A DNA stretch of 64,000 nt from Larix kaempferi (Eukaryota > Streptophyta > Pinopsida > Pinales > Pinaceae). How positions within the stretch are numbered: the stretch's first letter is position 1; every line of letters starts with the position of its first letter. Shown in pieces: positions 1 through 12,405 of this stretch. Below the pieces are notes generated by a model. It saw only the letters and a list, made by a program, of their open reading frames with translations, was not told where the DNA came from and did no database searches. The stretch is from NCBI GenBank assembly GCA_027924585.1, contig BSBM01001067.1, forward strand, positions 4,094,501-4,158,500, in the 5' to 3' direction. Both the position numbers and the translations under genes were made by a program.

Positions 1-435
1 CCCTCAGAATTAACTTGGATGGACGTCTTACATTAACGGCACTGAAGTGCCGGAAGGCAAATCCTAGGAGTATTACCAGCTTTTCCATTGTCCATACTGC
101 ACCACTCACCAAAACACCTGAGCTGAGTCGAGCCTATCTTCCAGGGAAAGCCAAAATGAAGAGCTTGCGCATTGCCTTCGTCCAAGTGTTTGAAATAGGC
201 GCTGGATGCCACGCCTTTTGAATGCATTAAAATTTCGCATGCGGGATGGGAGGATCCAGGCTGCAAACGCCGTCACAAATGCCTTAGTATTGAGAGAGGC
301 GATCTTGGGTAGATATTGGGCTTGACCAAAGGTTCCATTAGCCAATTAATTGAGGTGGCCAAGACATTAACATTCATCAGGAGCAAGATCCAAGGGAGAC
401 GTCCAAGGATGGGTAGAGATGTGGGATCGAAAAAT

Positions 436-1104
436 TTAAGGAACCCATTCAATTGTGGGATGTTGTCCATTTCTAACTAGGAGGCCGCAATTAAGTCCAT
501 CTCTGATATTTTCCATGGAGTCAGCTTGCTTATTGTTGCTTCTCAGAATGTGATAGAGAGAGATAGAACTAAGATCTTTTATCTTGTGGAAGAATTGAAA
601 ATGAAATTTAGATGAGGGTCGATGGTTGTTATTAGCAAGGGCCCTTGCTTCTTTGATCACTAGGAGCGAGTTTCCAATTGCAAATAGATCCTGGACATTG
701 TTTTCCTTTGTGATGTCGACTCCTTTGAGTAACGCAAGCCATTCCGCGTCATTGTTGGTCTGCTTTCCTATCCCCCATGAATAGTCCATCAGCTTGTTTC
801 CTTCGGAGTCCAGAAGAACTCCCCCTGCACCTACCAACCCAGGATTTCCTTTTGAGGATCCATCAAAGAAGAGTTTATGTCTTTCACAGTTGTTCTTCCA
901 TTCCTGAAATGCATTAGGCTCTAGTCTGATTTTCCAGTTTTGACACTTTTGACTTTTGAGGAGGGATGGCGTGGAAGGGTAGTAGGGAATTAGGAGGTCA
1001 GCCACCCAGATTCTCTCTTCAACGCTTAGGGGCTCTTTTTCAAGATTCTTCATTCCTTTCGTCTTAAGGGTGTCAACCCAGAGAGCTTTGGAATAAGAGA
1101 GCAC
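436..1104 (-). other. LINE RNase H domain (RVT_3 type)
   Basis: An RNase H-like domain at the C-terminal end of the LINE ORF2, in the same frame as the zf-RVT segment after a TAG stop near 1163. It reads FFDGSSKGNPG (Asp at residue 81 of this segment) and NNDAEWLAL (Glu 121). The third acidic position, normally GDS, reads GNS (Asn 145), so one catalytic carboxylate is missing. Family knowledge: plant L1 elements of this type carry an archaeal-like RNase H after the RT. Confidence 0.85.
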
Positions 1105-4100
1105 CTTGCCAAAGGTGGTTCTGTTGTCCTCAAAAATTTCTTTGTTCCTAGTGTTCCAAAGCTTCTAGCAGATAAATTTAGGGAAGGCGTCCCAAGCTCG
1201 CTTGAAGTCAGGTTTCTTAGTGAGCGAGTTAGAGTAGAAAAGATGCCGATTAGCAAATAAGTCATTCCAGTTGGTGGGGAGGATGAGATCAGGTTGAATA
1301 ATAAGGAAGGCCTGGTGACAGACCTCTTTTGAGAAGCTGCAGTCAATAAAGAGGTGATCAATTGTTTCCTCTGCATTTTTGCAAAGAATACACCTGGCGG
1401 GACCTGCAATACCTCTTTTCTTCAAGTTCTCTACTGTAAGAATCTTTCTATGAGCCAAAATCCAATTGAATAGATTGAATTTAGGGAGCCTGTCGTTGTT
1501 CCAAACTCTGTCCCATTTCCTATCTTTGCTGCTCTGATTGGTGATTGAGTCCAGGTATTTGTATCCTTCCTTAACACAAAAGGAGCCAGATTTCCCCCAA
1601 CTTCGGTGGTCTTTCATGGAAAGATGAACAGGGATAGCTCCATGGAAAAGGGAGAGAAGGAGGTTGTAGTCCTGAAGAAGATGGTCTGGGAGATCTAAAT
1701 TCCTCCAACCAATCCACACTCCACTCTCCGACCACCTGGATAATTCATGAAGAATACGAATACCTTCTAGTTCCATCCAACCTTTTAGATTACTGAAATC
1801 ATGAATGAGGTTTGGTGGTGGACTAGAGAAAAACTTGTCTTTCCAGATTTTAATCTGCTTGCCATTTCCAGGGGACCAGGAGAGGTTATTTTGAATAATA
1901 GGGGTTTCTCTCTTGCATAAGTTCCAGATGGAGGTTCCTTTTCTTTCAATATCAATGTTTTCCACACATCTTTTTCTGGTTCCCTGCATATATTTTTTAT
2001 ATAAAATCTCTTTCCACCAGGCCGTCTTTCCAGAGATGATTCTCCAAAGGATTTTGGCACCTAGTGCTAGGTTCATTTGAGAGGGGTCTTTTATTCATGT
2101 TCCTCCATGACTCTTAGGTGTGCAAACCGTCTCCCACTTGATTAAATGGAATTTTTTGGTATTGTTGTTTTTCCCTCCTTGCCAAAGAAATTTTCTGAGT
2201 TCTTTGGTGATAATCAACATAACCGAATTTGGAGAAATTTTAAAGGGGATAGGCAGAGAGAATAGATTTAATGAGAATGAGCTTGCCAGCGGGGTTGAGC
2301 CATCTGGAGCCCTAGGAATTGATTTTAGCTTTAATTTTTTCAATAAGCCCTTGCCAATCTGTCACTTTCTTTTTTCCTTTGAAGATGGGTATTCCAAGAT
2401 ATATGAAGGAGTTCCAATCCTCCACTCCCTTGAAACCAAGAATCCTAGAGATTCTCACCAGGGTTCCCGGAGAGCAATTCCAGCCATATATTTTGTACTT
2501 ATCAGCATTAACCTTGCCATTAGAGGCCCTGAGAAAGGTAGAGAGCACATTGTTAAAATGCTCAGCTACAATCGTGGAGGCACCTCCGAGCAGAATCGTA
2601 TCATCAATGAACTATGAGTGATTTACCGGTTTTACTCCATGAACCACCCAGATTCCTTTGAGGTCTCCCATATCTTGGAGAGCTTGAAGCTTCCTGCTCA
2701 TAGATTCTGCAACAAGAAGGTAGAGGAAAGGTGAGAGAGGGAAGCCTTGTCGCAGTCCTCTAGTTGCCATGAAGAAGTCAGTAGGTCTACCATTAACAAG
2801 CAGGGAAATACAGGGACTGTGGACATACGATTTGATCTATCTTACAAACCTGCTAGAAAAGCCGAATTTGAGCATAATGTCGAAAAGGAATTTGTGGTTT
2901 ACTCTGTTAAAGGCGTTGGCCATGTCCAGCTTTATGGCCATACCTTGATGTTTTTCTTCCGTGCTCGAATGGATAGCTTCTTGAACCATGATGATATTGT
3001 CTAGTATTTGACGGTTGGCTAGGAAGCCCCCTTGGGTTTTAGAAATTATATTTCCCTTGATTTTTTTCATTCTAGTAGCAAGAATTTTGAAGAGAATTTT
3101 GTAAGAGGAGTTGCAAAGAGAGATCGGTCTGAAGCGGCCAAAGGAGCAAGGGGATTTTCTTTTGGGGATGAGGGCAAGGAAGGAGGAGTTAGTGGCCCCT
3201 CCGATCTTGTCATTTTTCCTAGTTCAATTGAGCATTCTTTTAAGATCTTCTTTTATGATTCCCTAGGCCTCTCTAAAGAAATTTATGGTGAATCCATCGG
3301 GTCCAGGAGCTTTGTCAAGGTGCAAGGACCAAGTGGCATTAACGATTTCATTCTCCAGGATAGGATTTGTAAGTTCTTTATTACTGTCCTCCGAAATTAT
3401 GTTGGGAATTCCTTCGATCAGGTCAGCTTGAGCTGCTGGTTCAGTATCTCCACTATCCATGAAGAGCTCCTTGAAGTGGTTGAAGGCCTGCATTTGAAGG
3501 TTTTCTTGACCACTGATTTTTTCTCCATTACTATTATTTATTTCTCTAATAGCATTGTAGTTGCGACGATCTTTGGCTTGGTTTTGGAAGTACTTAGTAT
3601 TGCTGTCCCCCCCCTAAGCCAAAGTTGCCTTGACTTAATTCTCCAAGTTTCCTTTTCATTTTTGGCTACGGTGAGGATTTCTTGCTCTAAAGTGGATTCA
3701 AGACGAAGTAGGGAGGGAGATATTTCCTCGGTTTCCATCCTTTGCTGTAGCGTGGCGAGCTTGGATTGACAACACAACTTGAAGTGGCTTGGATTTTGAA
3801 AGGAGGTCTTAGCCCAACGCTTAAAGGCTAACTTTACTGCATGGAGCTTAGACTCCCAGATAAAGCTGGGGGAGCCGACGAAGGTCGTAGACCAAGATTG
3901 GGAGACAATGTCAAGGAAATTAGGGTGCTGGATCCAGAGAGGGTTGAAGCGAAAGGGAATGGGGCCAAGATTGACAGGAGGGGAGATGTCAAGGAAGATG
4001 GGTTTGTGATCTGAGGAGGAGCAGGGAATGGAGGAAGCATTAAGCAAAAGATCCGAATTGAAAAAAGATGAACTTACCAAAAAGTGATCCAATCTTGTAG

Positions 4101-4686
4101 CAATATGTCCCACTCCACATCTTCTGTTATTCCAAGTGTATTTTACATTTTTGAGAGGAATATCGACGAGATCCAGGTATGCAAGTAGATCTTCAAGATT
4201 TTCACCAAAGGGGTCACAAACTATGCTTCCACCTCTTTTCTCTTAACGGTATTTCGTGACATTGAAGTCGCCGGCTATTATGAGTTTTTTCCCAATCATG
4301 CTATCTTTGAGGTTGCTGATATCATTCCAGAATTTGAGCTTGTCCCTGTAGTGGTTCGGCCCATAGACGTTGCAAATGGAAAGGAGTTCGTTGCTGTCAT
4401 TATATTTGATTTCTGTTAAAAGCGAGTGTGTATTCACAGAAGAGGAGATAATAGAAAACTTGTGGGAAAACAAGGTAGCAATACCACCAGAGGCCCCACG
4501 AGCACAGAGAGCGGTACCTTGGCTATCTTTCCACAGGGAACGTGAGAGAGCCAAGATCTCCACATCCTGCATTTTGGTCTCTTGGATCAACATAAGGTCA
4601 GGTTTTTTTTATTTGATCAAGTTTTTTAGGGCTTCAGACTTGTTTATTCCACCCATGCCTGTGCAGTTCCAAGAGACGATCAACAT
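436..4686 (-). pseudogene. LINE ORF2 (endonuclease - reverse transcriptase - zf-RVT - RNase H), broken
   Basis: The start is the ATG at 4686, followed by MLIVSWNCTGMGG, the usual opening of a plant L1 endonuclease. Visible motifs are IQETK, AGDFNV and SSSDHKP (endonuclease, 3540-4686), DKAPGPDGF, KLDMANAFNRVNH and FIDDT (reverse transcriptase, 2095-3493; the usual FADD reads FIDD), a zf-RVT region (1165-2076, C..C and HLF..C) and RNase H (436-1104). In-frame stops lie near 4610, 4245, 2600 and 1163. A G tract of eight near 3608-3615 shifts the frame where the family has WL..GDSNTK, which fits two extra G. No functional protein is possible. Confidence 0.9.
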
Positions 4687-4712
4687 TACTTCCTAGTGGA
4701 TTGAGGTCCTGC

Positions 4713-6055
4713 TCAATACCTTCCTTCTTTAGTACCGGTTTGATTTTCTTGGTTTTGTAATATCTTCATACCCTCCAAGATTTTCTGCCTGCCCAGTTCT
4801 AGTTCCCTTTCTGTCTCAAGTTCTCTGTGATACTTATGTGACTTTCTTCCTCTTGTGTTGGGCAACTGCACTTCTTCAGTTTCTTCCAGTGATTCCAAGG
4901 AATTGTCCATATTTGATGAGGATGGGATAAATTTACTTTTGACCTTGTCTACCCAAGAGCCGCCGGGAGTGGTGGAGATCCCAGTAGTTGATTTGGTCGT
5001 TTCTTCAATGAAGGGGGGAGTGGGAGTGTTGTTTTCTTCCTTTCCAGGGTCTGCTGAGTCCTCGGGAGTTTCTATTTATTCTTCTTCAATGGGTAGATCT
5101 TGAAAATGGTTCGTTGTAGTTACTTCTCTGGGTTATGAACGAGTTCCAGAGGGGAATTTTGGTTGATATTTAGTCGTTGGGTTTTGGGTTCTTTTTTCCC
5201 TTTTTTAACTTGTTGCCATCCTTCCTCGGGGGCTTTCTCAGAGATTTCTTGCACTGCCTTAGGGAATTTTTTTACGAAATGCCCGTATTCGTGGCATTTT
5301 TTACATTTGAAGGGAATTTGTTCGTAATCCACCTTCTGTAAGTGTTCCCAACCATCCATAAAGAGAGTTACTTCCTCTGGTAAGCCTTTTTCTAGATCTA
5401 CTTCCACACAAATTCTGGCACAAGAGAAGAGAGGTCCTTTAGGTTCTGCTTTATCAATGTATTTGCCGAGAGAGTTTCCAATGGCTTGCAGGGTATCATC
5501 GTTCCAGCAATGGAGTGAAAGGTGAGGAAGACGAACCCAAACAGGGATTGCCGAAGGGACATCCTTCTCCGGGTCAAAGGAGAGGCTCCATCGATTTAGA
5601 TAAAGATCGTGAGGCCCCATGAAGTAAGGCCCACTTTGAAAGATGAGATCCTGGTCATATTTGTGCTCAAATAGAAAAGTAAAAAAACACTTACCACAAA
5701 AGCAGTGCTATAGTCCTCCAGAGATCAACGGCATCCAATTTTTGTTGATCCAGGCATCCATGGATTTTGGTGACGACCAAATTCCAGTGAACTGTCCAAT
5801 CAGACCACGATCATTCAACGCCATGGCTTTGAGTTTTGAAGCCGTCGATAGGATATGAATGCGAGGGGATGCTGCTCTCTTGATGAAGCTAAGGTCAATC
5901 AGATTAGAGGAGGCAGGAGGAGGGGGGGTGGAGTCAACCAATGCTCAAAAGGCTGCGTCCAGCAAACGCCGCCGTTCACCAGGAGAAGGAGGCGGCTGAT
6001 CTAGATCGGCCATCGCAGGGGAAGCCTGCAGGGGCCGAGCACGAGCAAGGCTCAT
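4713..6055 (-). pseudogene. LINE ORF1 (DUF4283 + CCHC zinc knuckle), broken
   Basis: The nucleic-acid-binding ORF1 protein of the LINE. The likely start is the ATG at 6055 (MSLARARP) or the one at 6013 (MADLDQ). A DUF4283-like region (LKAMALNDRGLIGQFTG, then GKCFFTFLFEH) leads to a CCHC-type knuckle, CKKCHEYGHFVKKFP, near 5290, whose last position is Phe-Pro as in many plant L1 ORF1 proteins. In-frame stops lie near 5945 and 5708, and another near 5117 follows NPEK. The tail continues in other frames to about 4713 and is rich in Glu and Lys. Confidence 0.8.
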
Positions 6056-6109
6056 GCTGTGCGGAGAATGAAAACGTAGCTCGCTAGGGTTTCCCAATAT
6101 AGTTCAAGG

Positions 6110-6479
6110 AAATATTGATTCTGTTGGCCTTTTATTTGTCTTGGAATGAATCTTACTCTACACTTTACTATATTATATGAAATGCATGAAATATTAATTA
6201 AATAAACAATAACAAATTGAAAATTAAATGTAAAAGTAAAAATAAATAAAACATATAAATTCATTATTAAATTATAATAAATAAAATATATAAATTCATT
6301 TTAAAATTGTTTTTAGTGAACATACTTAAAAAAAAATTGAATTAATATAAATATATTTTACTTTATTAATATATAGCAAACACCATTCACAATCGTACAT
6401 TAGACACCTACTTTAAACTTACTCCAATTAAAAAATGTTATCTCATGCTATCTCACATTAACAAAGAAGGTAATGAGCT
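6110..6479. other. AT-rich spacer, no gene seen
   Basis: Very AT-rich sequence between the LINE 5' end and the kinase pseudogene. I see no coding, tRNA or element terminus here. Confidence 0.5.
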
Positions 6480-7500
6480 TCTAGATCGAAAAGCCAGCTA
6501 AGGGAGTCCATTCCAAGTTGAGAAACCTCTTTGCTAGAAACCTCTTGGATACCTTTAGAGGACATGGTCATGTCTATCTCCTCAATAATGGATATGATGG
6601 TATCACTGTCGGGCTTCACATAACCTACATATGAGGCAAAAGGGAGTGTGTCATCCAGTGGAGGATCTGATTATTTCCAAGTCCCCCTCTACCATTCGCA
6701 CCATTGTTCCCATTGAAGGCGTTCAGGTTGAATTTCCTTTAATACACCATAAGGGCGTCTTTATCAACCTATATGCCTCCTCCACACCCTCGGGTTTTTT
6801 CAATTCCAATCCACTCTTAATCAATTCTTCCATTTTTCCTTGAGTTACTTTGTTACATACAATAGAAGGAAAATACCAATTGTCAGAATCTTGAGAGTTA
6901 TCCACATTCCTTCACCTGCTGATTATCTCCAAAAGCACCATACCCTAGTTGAAGACATCGCTCTTTGATGTGATACCCTCCTTAAAAAATCACTCGGGCA
7001 CCATGTATCCTGCCATCCCTTTCACCTACATAACCACGTGGCTTTCCATATTTCTATCTAGACACCTAGCCATAACGAAATCATAGACTTTCACCTTGAA
7101 ATTCTCGTTTAGCAGAATATTGTGAGGTTTGATGTCCAGATGAAAAATAGAAATCCTGAACTCCTTGTGCAAGTAGGCAATACCCGAGCGATATATATTC
7201 ATAGCAAATAAATGTTTAGTCTTCCAATCATGCCACTTGTCTAAGGCGAACAACCATCTATCAAGAGACCCATTGGCCATGATTTTCTACAACATAATAC
7301 AATGGGAACCTTCTATACAAATACTATGCAATCTCACAAGATTGGAAGGATTGATGGATGATATGGTGGCGTTTTTTGGACAAAAATATACCTATCCCTA
7401 CCTGGACCCTTCTAGTTGCATTCCCTTGTACAACGAAGAATCAACTGTTGCAGGTCTGATTATAAGGGAAGGGAAGGGAAGTAACGAAACTCCAGGAGTT
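6480..7500 (-). pseudogene. Receptor-like kinase pseudogene (G-type lectin SD2-5-like), C-terminal half
   Basis: Minus-strand remnant of a plant receptor-like Ser/Thr kinase. Recognisable pieces in order are SLYKG and LEGSR (N-lobe, 7420-7460; the ATP-lysine region seems largely deleted), NLVRLHSICIEGSH (about 7330), MANGSLDRWLF (7280), FHLDIKPHNILLNENF (catalytic loop, about 7140), YDFVMAR (DFG has become DFV), GMVLLEIISR, then NVDNSQDSDNWYFPSIVCNK and RPSMGT-like TPSMGTMVRMVEGDLEI near 6690. At least five stops interrupt the frame. The pieces fit the SD2-5 / S-domain kinase group best. No lectin or transmembrane part was found upstream. Confidence 0.88.
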
Positions 7501-10069
7501 GTGATTTTTACCAATGACAAGTCATTGTTACGTTACAGGTTTTCTTATTACGTTATAGGTTTTATTAGTACAGTGGCATAGCTTTTATGTTAATATTTAC
7601 TCCAGTAGCTATTTAGGTTTGTGTTAAGTGTGTTATAGCTATATGTCATGATTTAATGTCGGAATGTATTAGGTTTCGGTTAATCGTGTCACAGCGTTAT
7701 GTTGAGATTTAATTTGGCAATGTATGCAATTGCTGATTTTATGTTTAAGTGTGAGATTGTCTGCTATGAATATAAAGAAGTGGAGATCATTTACGAACCA
7801 TGTTCTAACAAGGCTGCATGGAGGCAAATACCTGCATAGTTAGAATGGTAGGTTGAAGCTTAGATTTTGGATTTTTGTAATTATATTTTCTACACAACTC
7901 TCGCTATACAGAAGCATCGAAAAGCATTGATAATTGTTCTATAAAATGTTGACTAAAATAAATGAAGCACTTTGAAAAAACGTGAACTTATACACTGCCT
8001 TGCATTGAAACATTGAAAGAAATAAGGACACATTGACTATTTCATGGAGGAGATAAGCGTTAATTTGTCAACACAACATGCTTATTGAGTCGAACAAACA
8101 CAACATGCTTATTGAATCATGGCTATATGCATGCTCATTTCTCACAACGTGGAAGCACTTACAACTTTGGTTACTCGTAACATTGGCAATTGAATAATGC
8201 TTTATTTCCTCCCCTATTTAGTTAACATGCTCGTATTAAATGCAGAGCTTAATAAACTACGTAGCTCACTTTAGCATACAAGTAAACGAGCACATGGACA
8301 TATACTTGTATGATCTCTTTGCCATTGTCATGTCACATTATATTTTAAAAAATGCAGTTGGTTTTGAAGCTGTTGGTGCTAATTGAAGGTTGGTTTCCCG
8401 CTAAGTATAGGGAGAATGCACAAAAGATAGAAACCACTCCTGTAGTCTCAAAATATCTTGATTGAAGCACACCTAGCAGTTCCACCACACTTCAGTATTA
8501 CATTGAATCGACATTTGTACAGGTCACCTGAGAGTGGGCTCTCCAGATAACAACCAGAAGAAAAAGTTGCTCGGACTTCCATTCGAGAAAACAACAAACT
8601 TTGCAAAATGCATTTGCTAAGCTGACGACTATCACAAGATTGTGAACGCAGATCGAAGAATTGTGAAGGAAAATGGCAGTGAAAGCCATTTCCAATTGAC
8701 ACTGAAGGAAATGAAGTTTTCCGTTGTCTCTGAAGGAAATGGGTGGACCACTAATTAGACCTCCATCATCTGTGTGAGCAAAAACAGATCGACCAAGTGG
8801 TTTATTTAAATTAAAAGTACAAATTTTAATCTTTAAAATTATAATATGGAGATGTTTCAGTGATAATATATTTATAAATCCATCTCTAATATATATAATA
8901 TAATATGAATTTGCAAAATTGCAACATTCATTGTAAAAATATCAAGATTTCACAAAAAAAATTAAACAATGCTAATATTTGCATATTTACCAACATAATC
9001 AAATAAGGTGTGAGAATGAAACATTTATTTGTAACCCTACTTGTTAGAAAATAATTTTGCAGCTATAATGGTTAAATAAACAATCATTAGTTAAAGGAAC
9101 ATTTGTCTGCAACTAATTAAAAAGGAGTAAGTTTTTTTTAATTGAATAAAGACAAATAAATAATTTTAAATAAATATTTATCTGTATCATGGGTGCAACT
9201 TTAGTGTAATTAGCATGCATGCATTGCACGTGGTGTTAACATTACATGATGAAAAATATGCACGTGGGAAATGGACACAAAATCCTTCGCAGGCATGCCG
9301 AGTCGGGCAACTGTAATAGTTTGGGAATATTATTTAATCTTTTTAACACATTTGCTTTCCAGGATTAATTACACGGAGAAATCTACTGCAACAATAAACC
9401 AAAAGTATATTTCTTTAGCAAGAAGTATCAAACACAAGCAATTTTTTTTACTGCCAGCATCTATTCCATACCAGCATATCTCTAGGCATTCGACCATATA
9501 TGCTTAGGAGGGGATTATAAATCTAAGCAAAGGGATTCATATTTGGCAATATATTAGTACATTAAAAAATGAAACCAAAAAGAGAATTATGGATGCGGGA
9601 TGGCAAAAATAGAAGGAATGTTAGTCAATTGACAATGTTTATGGGCTAGTTATTGAAGTTGAACATTTAATTTTATAGGCCGGTTCTCTCAGTCCGACCC
9701 AACTTTAATAGGTTTTGGCGGAGGCGCATAATAAACACGACATTATCAGATCCAATTGGCGTGTAACGTAGAATTTAATTATTAGTTTTCATTTCCAAGT
9801 AGATATGTCGATATCTTATAGTAATAGGTGGTAGTATAAAGTCCGGTGTATGAACACGTCTTTATGGCGATATAATCTATGAACAAGTAAAGATATGCAA
9901 TATCTTATATCAACACGTAGGCACCATACAATAACCAAGCAGATTATATTATCCCAACTAGCACGACCACGTTTAAGCCATGCAGAAGCTGCATGCAAGC
10001 CAGGCGTTAGTTTGGAAGATTGCCCAGTTAAGTCTCTTTTATTCATCTCAAGTCATTCACATAGAGGGT
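7501..10069. other. Intergenic DNA, no recognised gene
   Basis: I found no recognisable coding or element structure. Short open frames at 8448-8702 on the minus strand look non-coding or unidentifiable. 8800-9250 is strongly AT-rich. Confidence 0.4.
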
Positions 10070-10520
10070 GGGTTGACGAGTAGGTCTGGAACAAAATTCA
10101 TTCTGAAAATGGAAACGCAATTGAATTCAGCTGCATGCAACACTCTAATTTGTTTGACAGCACAATGGCATAAAGAAGAAAGGTTGTTTGCAGGAAATTA
10201 CTGGTCATGTCCGGTAAGTGAAAGTTGTGCTACTTCTCGGCTTCCAGATCATAGAGTGTACCAGCAATGAAACTAGAGAATACCAGAGATCCTGTAGGAT
10301 TATCCATGGTAAGGAAGTTGTATAGAACTCCGAAGTTCTTCACTCCAAACAGTTCAGAAGCAGTGGCCGGTATATTAGACCAATGGGCACCATAGCCCAG
10401 ACCAATAAGCAAACTCCCTGTATACATAGATACGGGCCAAGCCATTGCAAATAGGAAGTGCCTAGTGGCCATTATGATTTGGGCCACTCTGCCATGGCCT
10501 ACAGTTTGTGTTTTGTTTAC
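10070..10520 (-). pseudogene. NFD4-like / nodulin-like MFS transporter fragment (C-terminal)
   Basis: An 85-codon open stretch (10487 to 10230) matches the last membrane segments of plant NUCLEAR FUSION DEFECTIVE 4-like / nodulin-like major facilitator proteins. It reads GLGYGAHWSNIPATASELFG, then GVLYNFLTM, then AGTLYDLEAE. These proteins are normally near 550-600 residues, so this is under a fifth of one. A stop follows EAEK at 10230. Below it another frame has CVSIFRMNF, which may be the degraded Cys-rich C-terminus. The upstream side has no further match. Confidence 0.75.
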
Positions 10521-10785
10521 TTGGACGGGTTCTCAAGTTCCCATGTGATTTTTATGTTCATTTCTTGGTTTTGTGTCTGATAAAGTTTTGGTGTTGTAGA
10601 TAAGTTGACAGATAGCGCAACTATAGATCCAGTGAGGCTTGTTGGCATTGCTTTATTTTTGTTTAACATTTTTTGAGAATTCTGTGCCCATCTCACTCTA
10701 ATAAGGTGATTTCTGGAGAGACTATTTATCTCCTTGTTTTTACAGCTTCAAAAAGCTCATTTCTTGACATGAGTGCAGCAGGCGT

Positions 10786-11215
10786 TTGTTTCTTGGGGAA
10801 TTTTCAGAGATGCATCTAGAATTGATGCTGGCAGTGGATGGCAGGGAAGCGGAGGAGGTAATGGTGGTTGTGGCAGCGGAGGAAGAAGAAGAGGAGGAAT
10901 TGTTTGAGCACCTCTTGGACGCGGTGGCTCTGTGCATATTAAACATAGTGGGGGACATTAAGGCGATGGGGCGGCGCTGCGTGGTGTCTTGGAGGTTCAA
11001 CGCACTGGTGCCGCTGCCCGCAGGTGGAAAATGTGGAAAATGTGGTGAAGGTAGAAATATCCGCGACGGCACCATCCACGTGGCAACCTTCCATTCGCTC
11101 TATGAGCGAGGAATCTAGCCGACGTGGATGGTTATGCTTCTCATTGGTGAAATGTCGTAGCCTACGACATAAAAATATTGATGATAACTTACACTTGGTC
11201 ACCATAAGAAATTGA
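10786..11215 (+). pseudogene. F-box protein fragment (AUF1/At1g30200-like)
   Basis: Plus-strand F-box remnant. After an acidic run the frame reads FEHLLDAVALCILNIVGDIK and then CVVSWRFNALVP, which fits the plant F-box pattern D-L-P-D..V...IFN.I.D.K.L.RC..V..RFN.LVP. Near 11015 the frame shifts and continues as VENVENVVKVEISATAP. Whole proteins of this group have roughly 350-400 residues; only about 130 are visible here. It is GC-richer than its surroundings. The opposite strand also has a Ser-rich open frame over 10740-11075, which I take to be a shadow. Confidence 0.65.
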
Positions 11216-12160
11216 CCATAGAGGTGTAGACCTTTTTCTCTTATTCTTAAAAAGAAACAAAGAAAAATTGGCTACGTGAGTGGTCCCATCAAAATTAAAG
11301 GTCCCATCAAAATTAAAGGTGGCCTCAAGTATTAGTGAAGGACAAGCATGCATATGTACAAAGTAAAATCTAAGTTGCTTCTAAACTTCTAAACATGTAG
11401 TTACAAGTTTATTTGTGCCAGTCCTTCAAGCATGGGAACGAACATGCCCATATGCATCCAAACAAGCACATGAAAGTGCTTTTCTACACCAGTTCTTCAT
11501 GCATGGGAATGAATCATAGGTGTATAAATACAAACATGCCTATTTGCATTCAAACTAGCGCGTGCATGAGGTCAAGTATACAAATGTTGGATTATGAACT
11601 TTACTATAGTAACAGGTGAAACAATGGAGAGTTAGTTATAAATGTAAATATGGGTATATACTTATATCTTGTTGATGAATGAATAATTTATTGGGAGAAA
11701 TTCAATACTAAAATCCAATAACTTACAAAGCTATGATGCCTTGCAAACTATTATATGACTTATCCACATTTTGAAATAGGAGTATATTTCCTAGGGCTTC
11801 AGGGGAACACGTAGGCATCTAGTAATACTAGGCATCTCATCTAGTAATACTAGCAATGAAAGGCATCAAGTAGAATGACAAAAAAGAAAAATCTACTAAG
11901 TAGAGAATTGGGAGAGCTAATAACCAAGGTAAGCAATTTATGGGTTGATCAATTAAGCACAAATGCAACAACATGTAATAGCTACCTCTAAGTACCAAAT
12001 ATTTGTGAATGCCTTTCAATTGAGGTGAGGATCATTGCATAGGTGGATGATTTGATTCAACTCAAACTTTTAAATCATTGAGTGAATATGCTCGATCTAG
12101 AGCATGACTAAGATACACTAAGAAATAAGAACAAATTGAGTTAAGAGTCGATGTGGAGGT
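11216..12160. other. Intergenic DNA with short duplications
   Basis: No gene seen. It holds an 18-bp tandem duplication (ggtcccatcaaaattaaa) at about 11283-11320, an imperfect repeat of about 95 bp at 11415-11580 and a 17-bp duplication (gcatctagtaatactag) near 11815-11850. Confidence 0.5.
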
Positions 12161-12322
12161 AGCCAACAAAGACACAGGTTGGTGGAGGAGGGAAGCACAT
12201 GATACCCATCATGGAGAGCCACTAGCAAAGACAAAGGTGGTAGAAGGAGGGAAGCATGCAAGATCTACCATGGAGAGACGCTAGCAAAGATGAAGGTGGT
12301 AAGAGGTGGCAGAAGGGGGGTA
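12161..12322. repeat. Imperfect tandem repeat, period about 60 bp, about 2.7 copies
   Basis: Copies begin near 12161, 12221 and 12281 with (ct)agc(c)aacaaagac-like starts and share ggaggagggaagca and catggagag segments. No coding potential was recognised. Confidence 0.75.
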
Positions 12323-12335
12323 CTTGTCCATGCAA

Positions 12336-12405
12336 TGAACAAGTACAATGGGAAGCTCACCAATGGCCATTGAACAAGTACAATGGGAAGCTCACCAATG
12401 ACCAT
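12336..12405. repeat. 35-bp tandem duplication
   Basis: Two adjacent 35-bp units starting with tgaacaagtacaatgggaag, at 12336-12370 and 12371-12405, almost identical (ggcc versus gacc near the end). Confidence 0.85.

Larger units (their letters stand above)
1..6055 (-). mobile_element. L1-type LINE with RNase H, degenerate, 3' end not seen
   Basis: A plant L1-like non-LTR retrotransposon read on the minus strand. In order it holds ORF1 (DUF4283-like region plus CCHC knuckle), then ORF2 with endonuclease, reverse transcriptase, zf-RVT and RNase H. Such elements move by target-primed reverse transcription. Stops and frameshifts in both ORFs show it is dead. No poly(A) tail (poly-T on the plus strand) appears at the left edge, so the 3' end lies outside the window or has decayed. 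The 5' end is near 6055-6110. Confidence 0.9.

Noticed and set aside
3032-3769. 245-aa plus-strand ORF
   Set aside because: Antisense of the LINE reverse transcriptase region, whose minus-strand motifs are clear.
7237-7581. 114-aa plus-strand ORF
   Set aside because: Antisense of the kinase pseudogene N-lobe, where minus-strand motifs can be read.
10740-11075. Ser-rich 111-aa minus-strand ORF
   Set aside because: Antisense of the F-box fragment; the Ser run is the complement of a GAA/GAG run.
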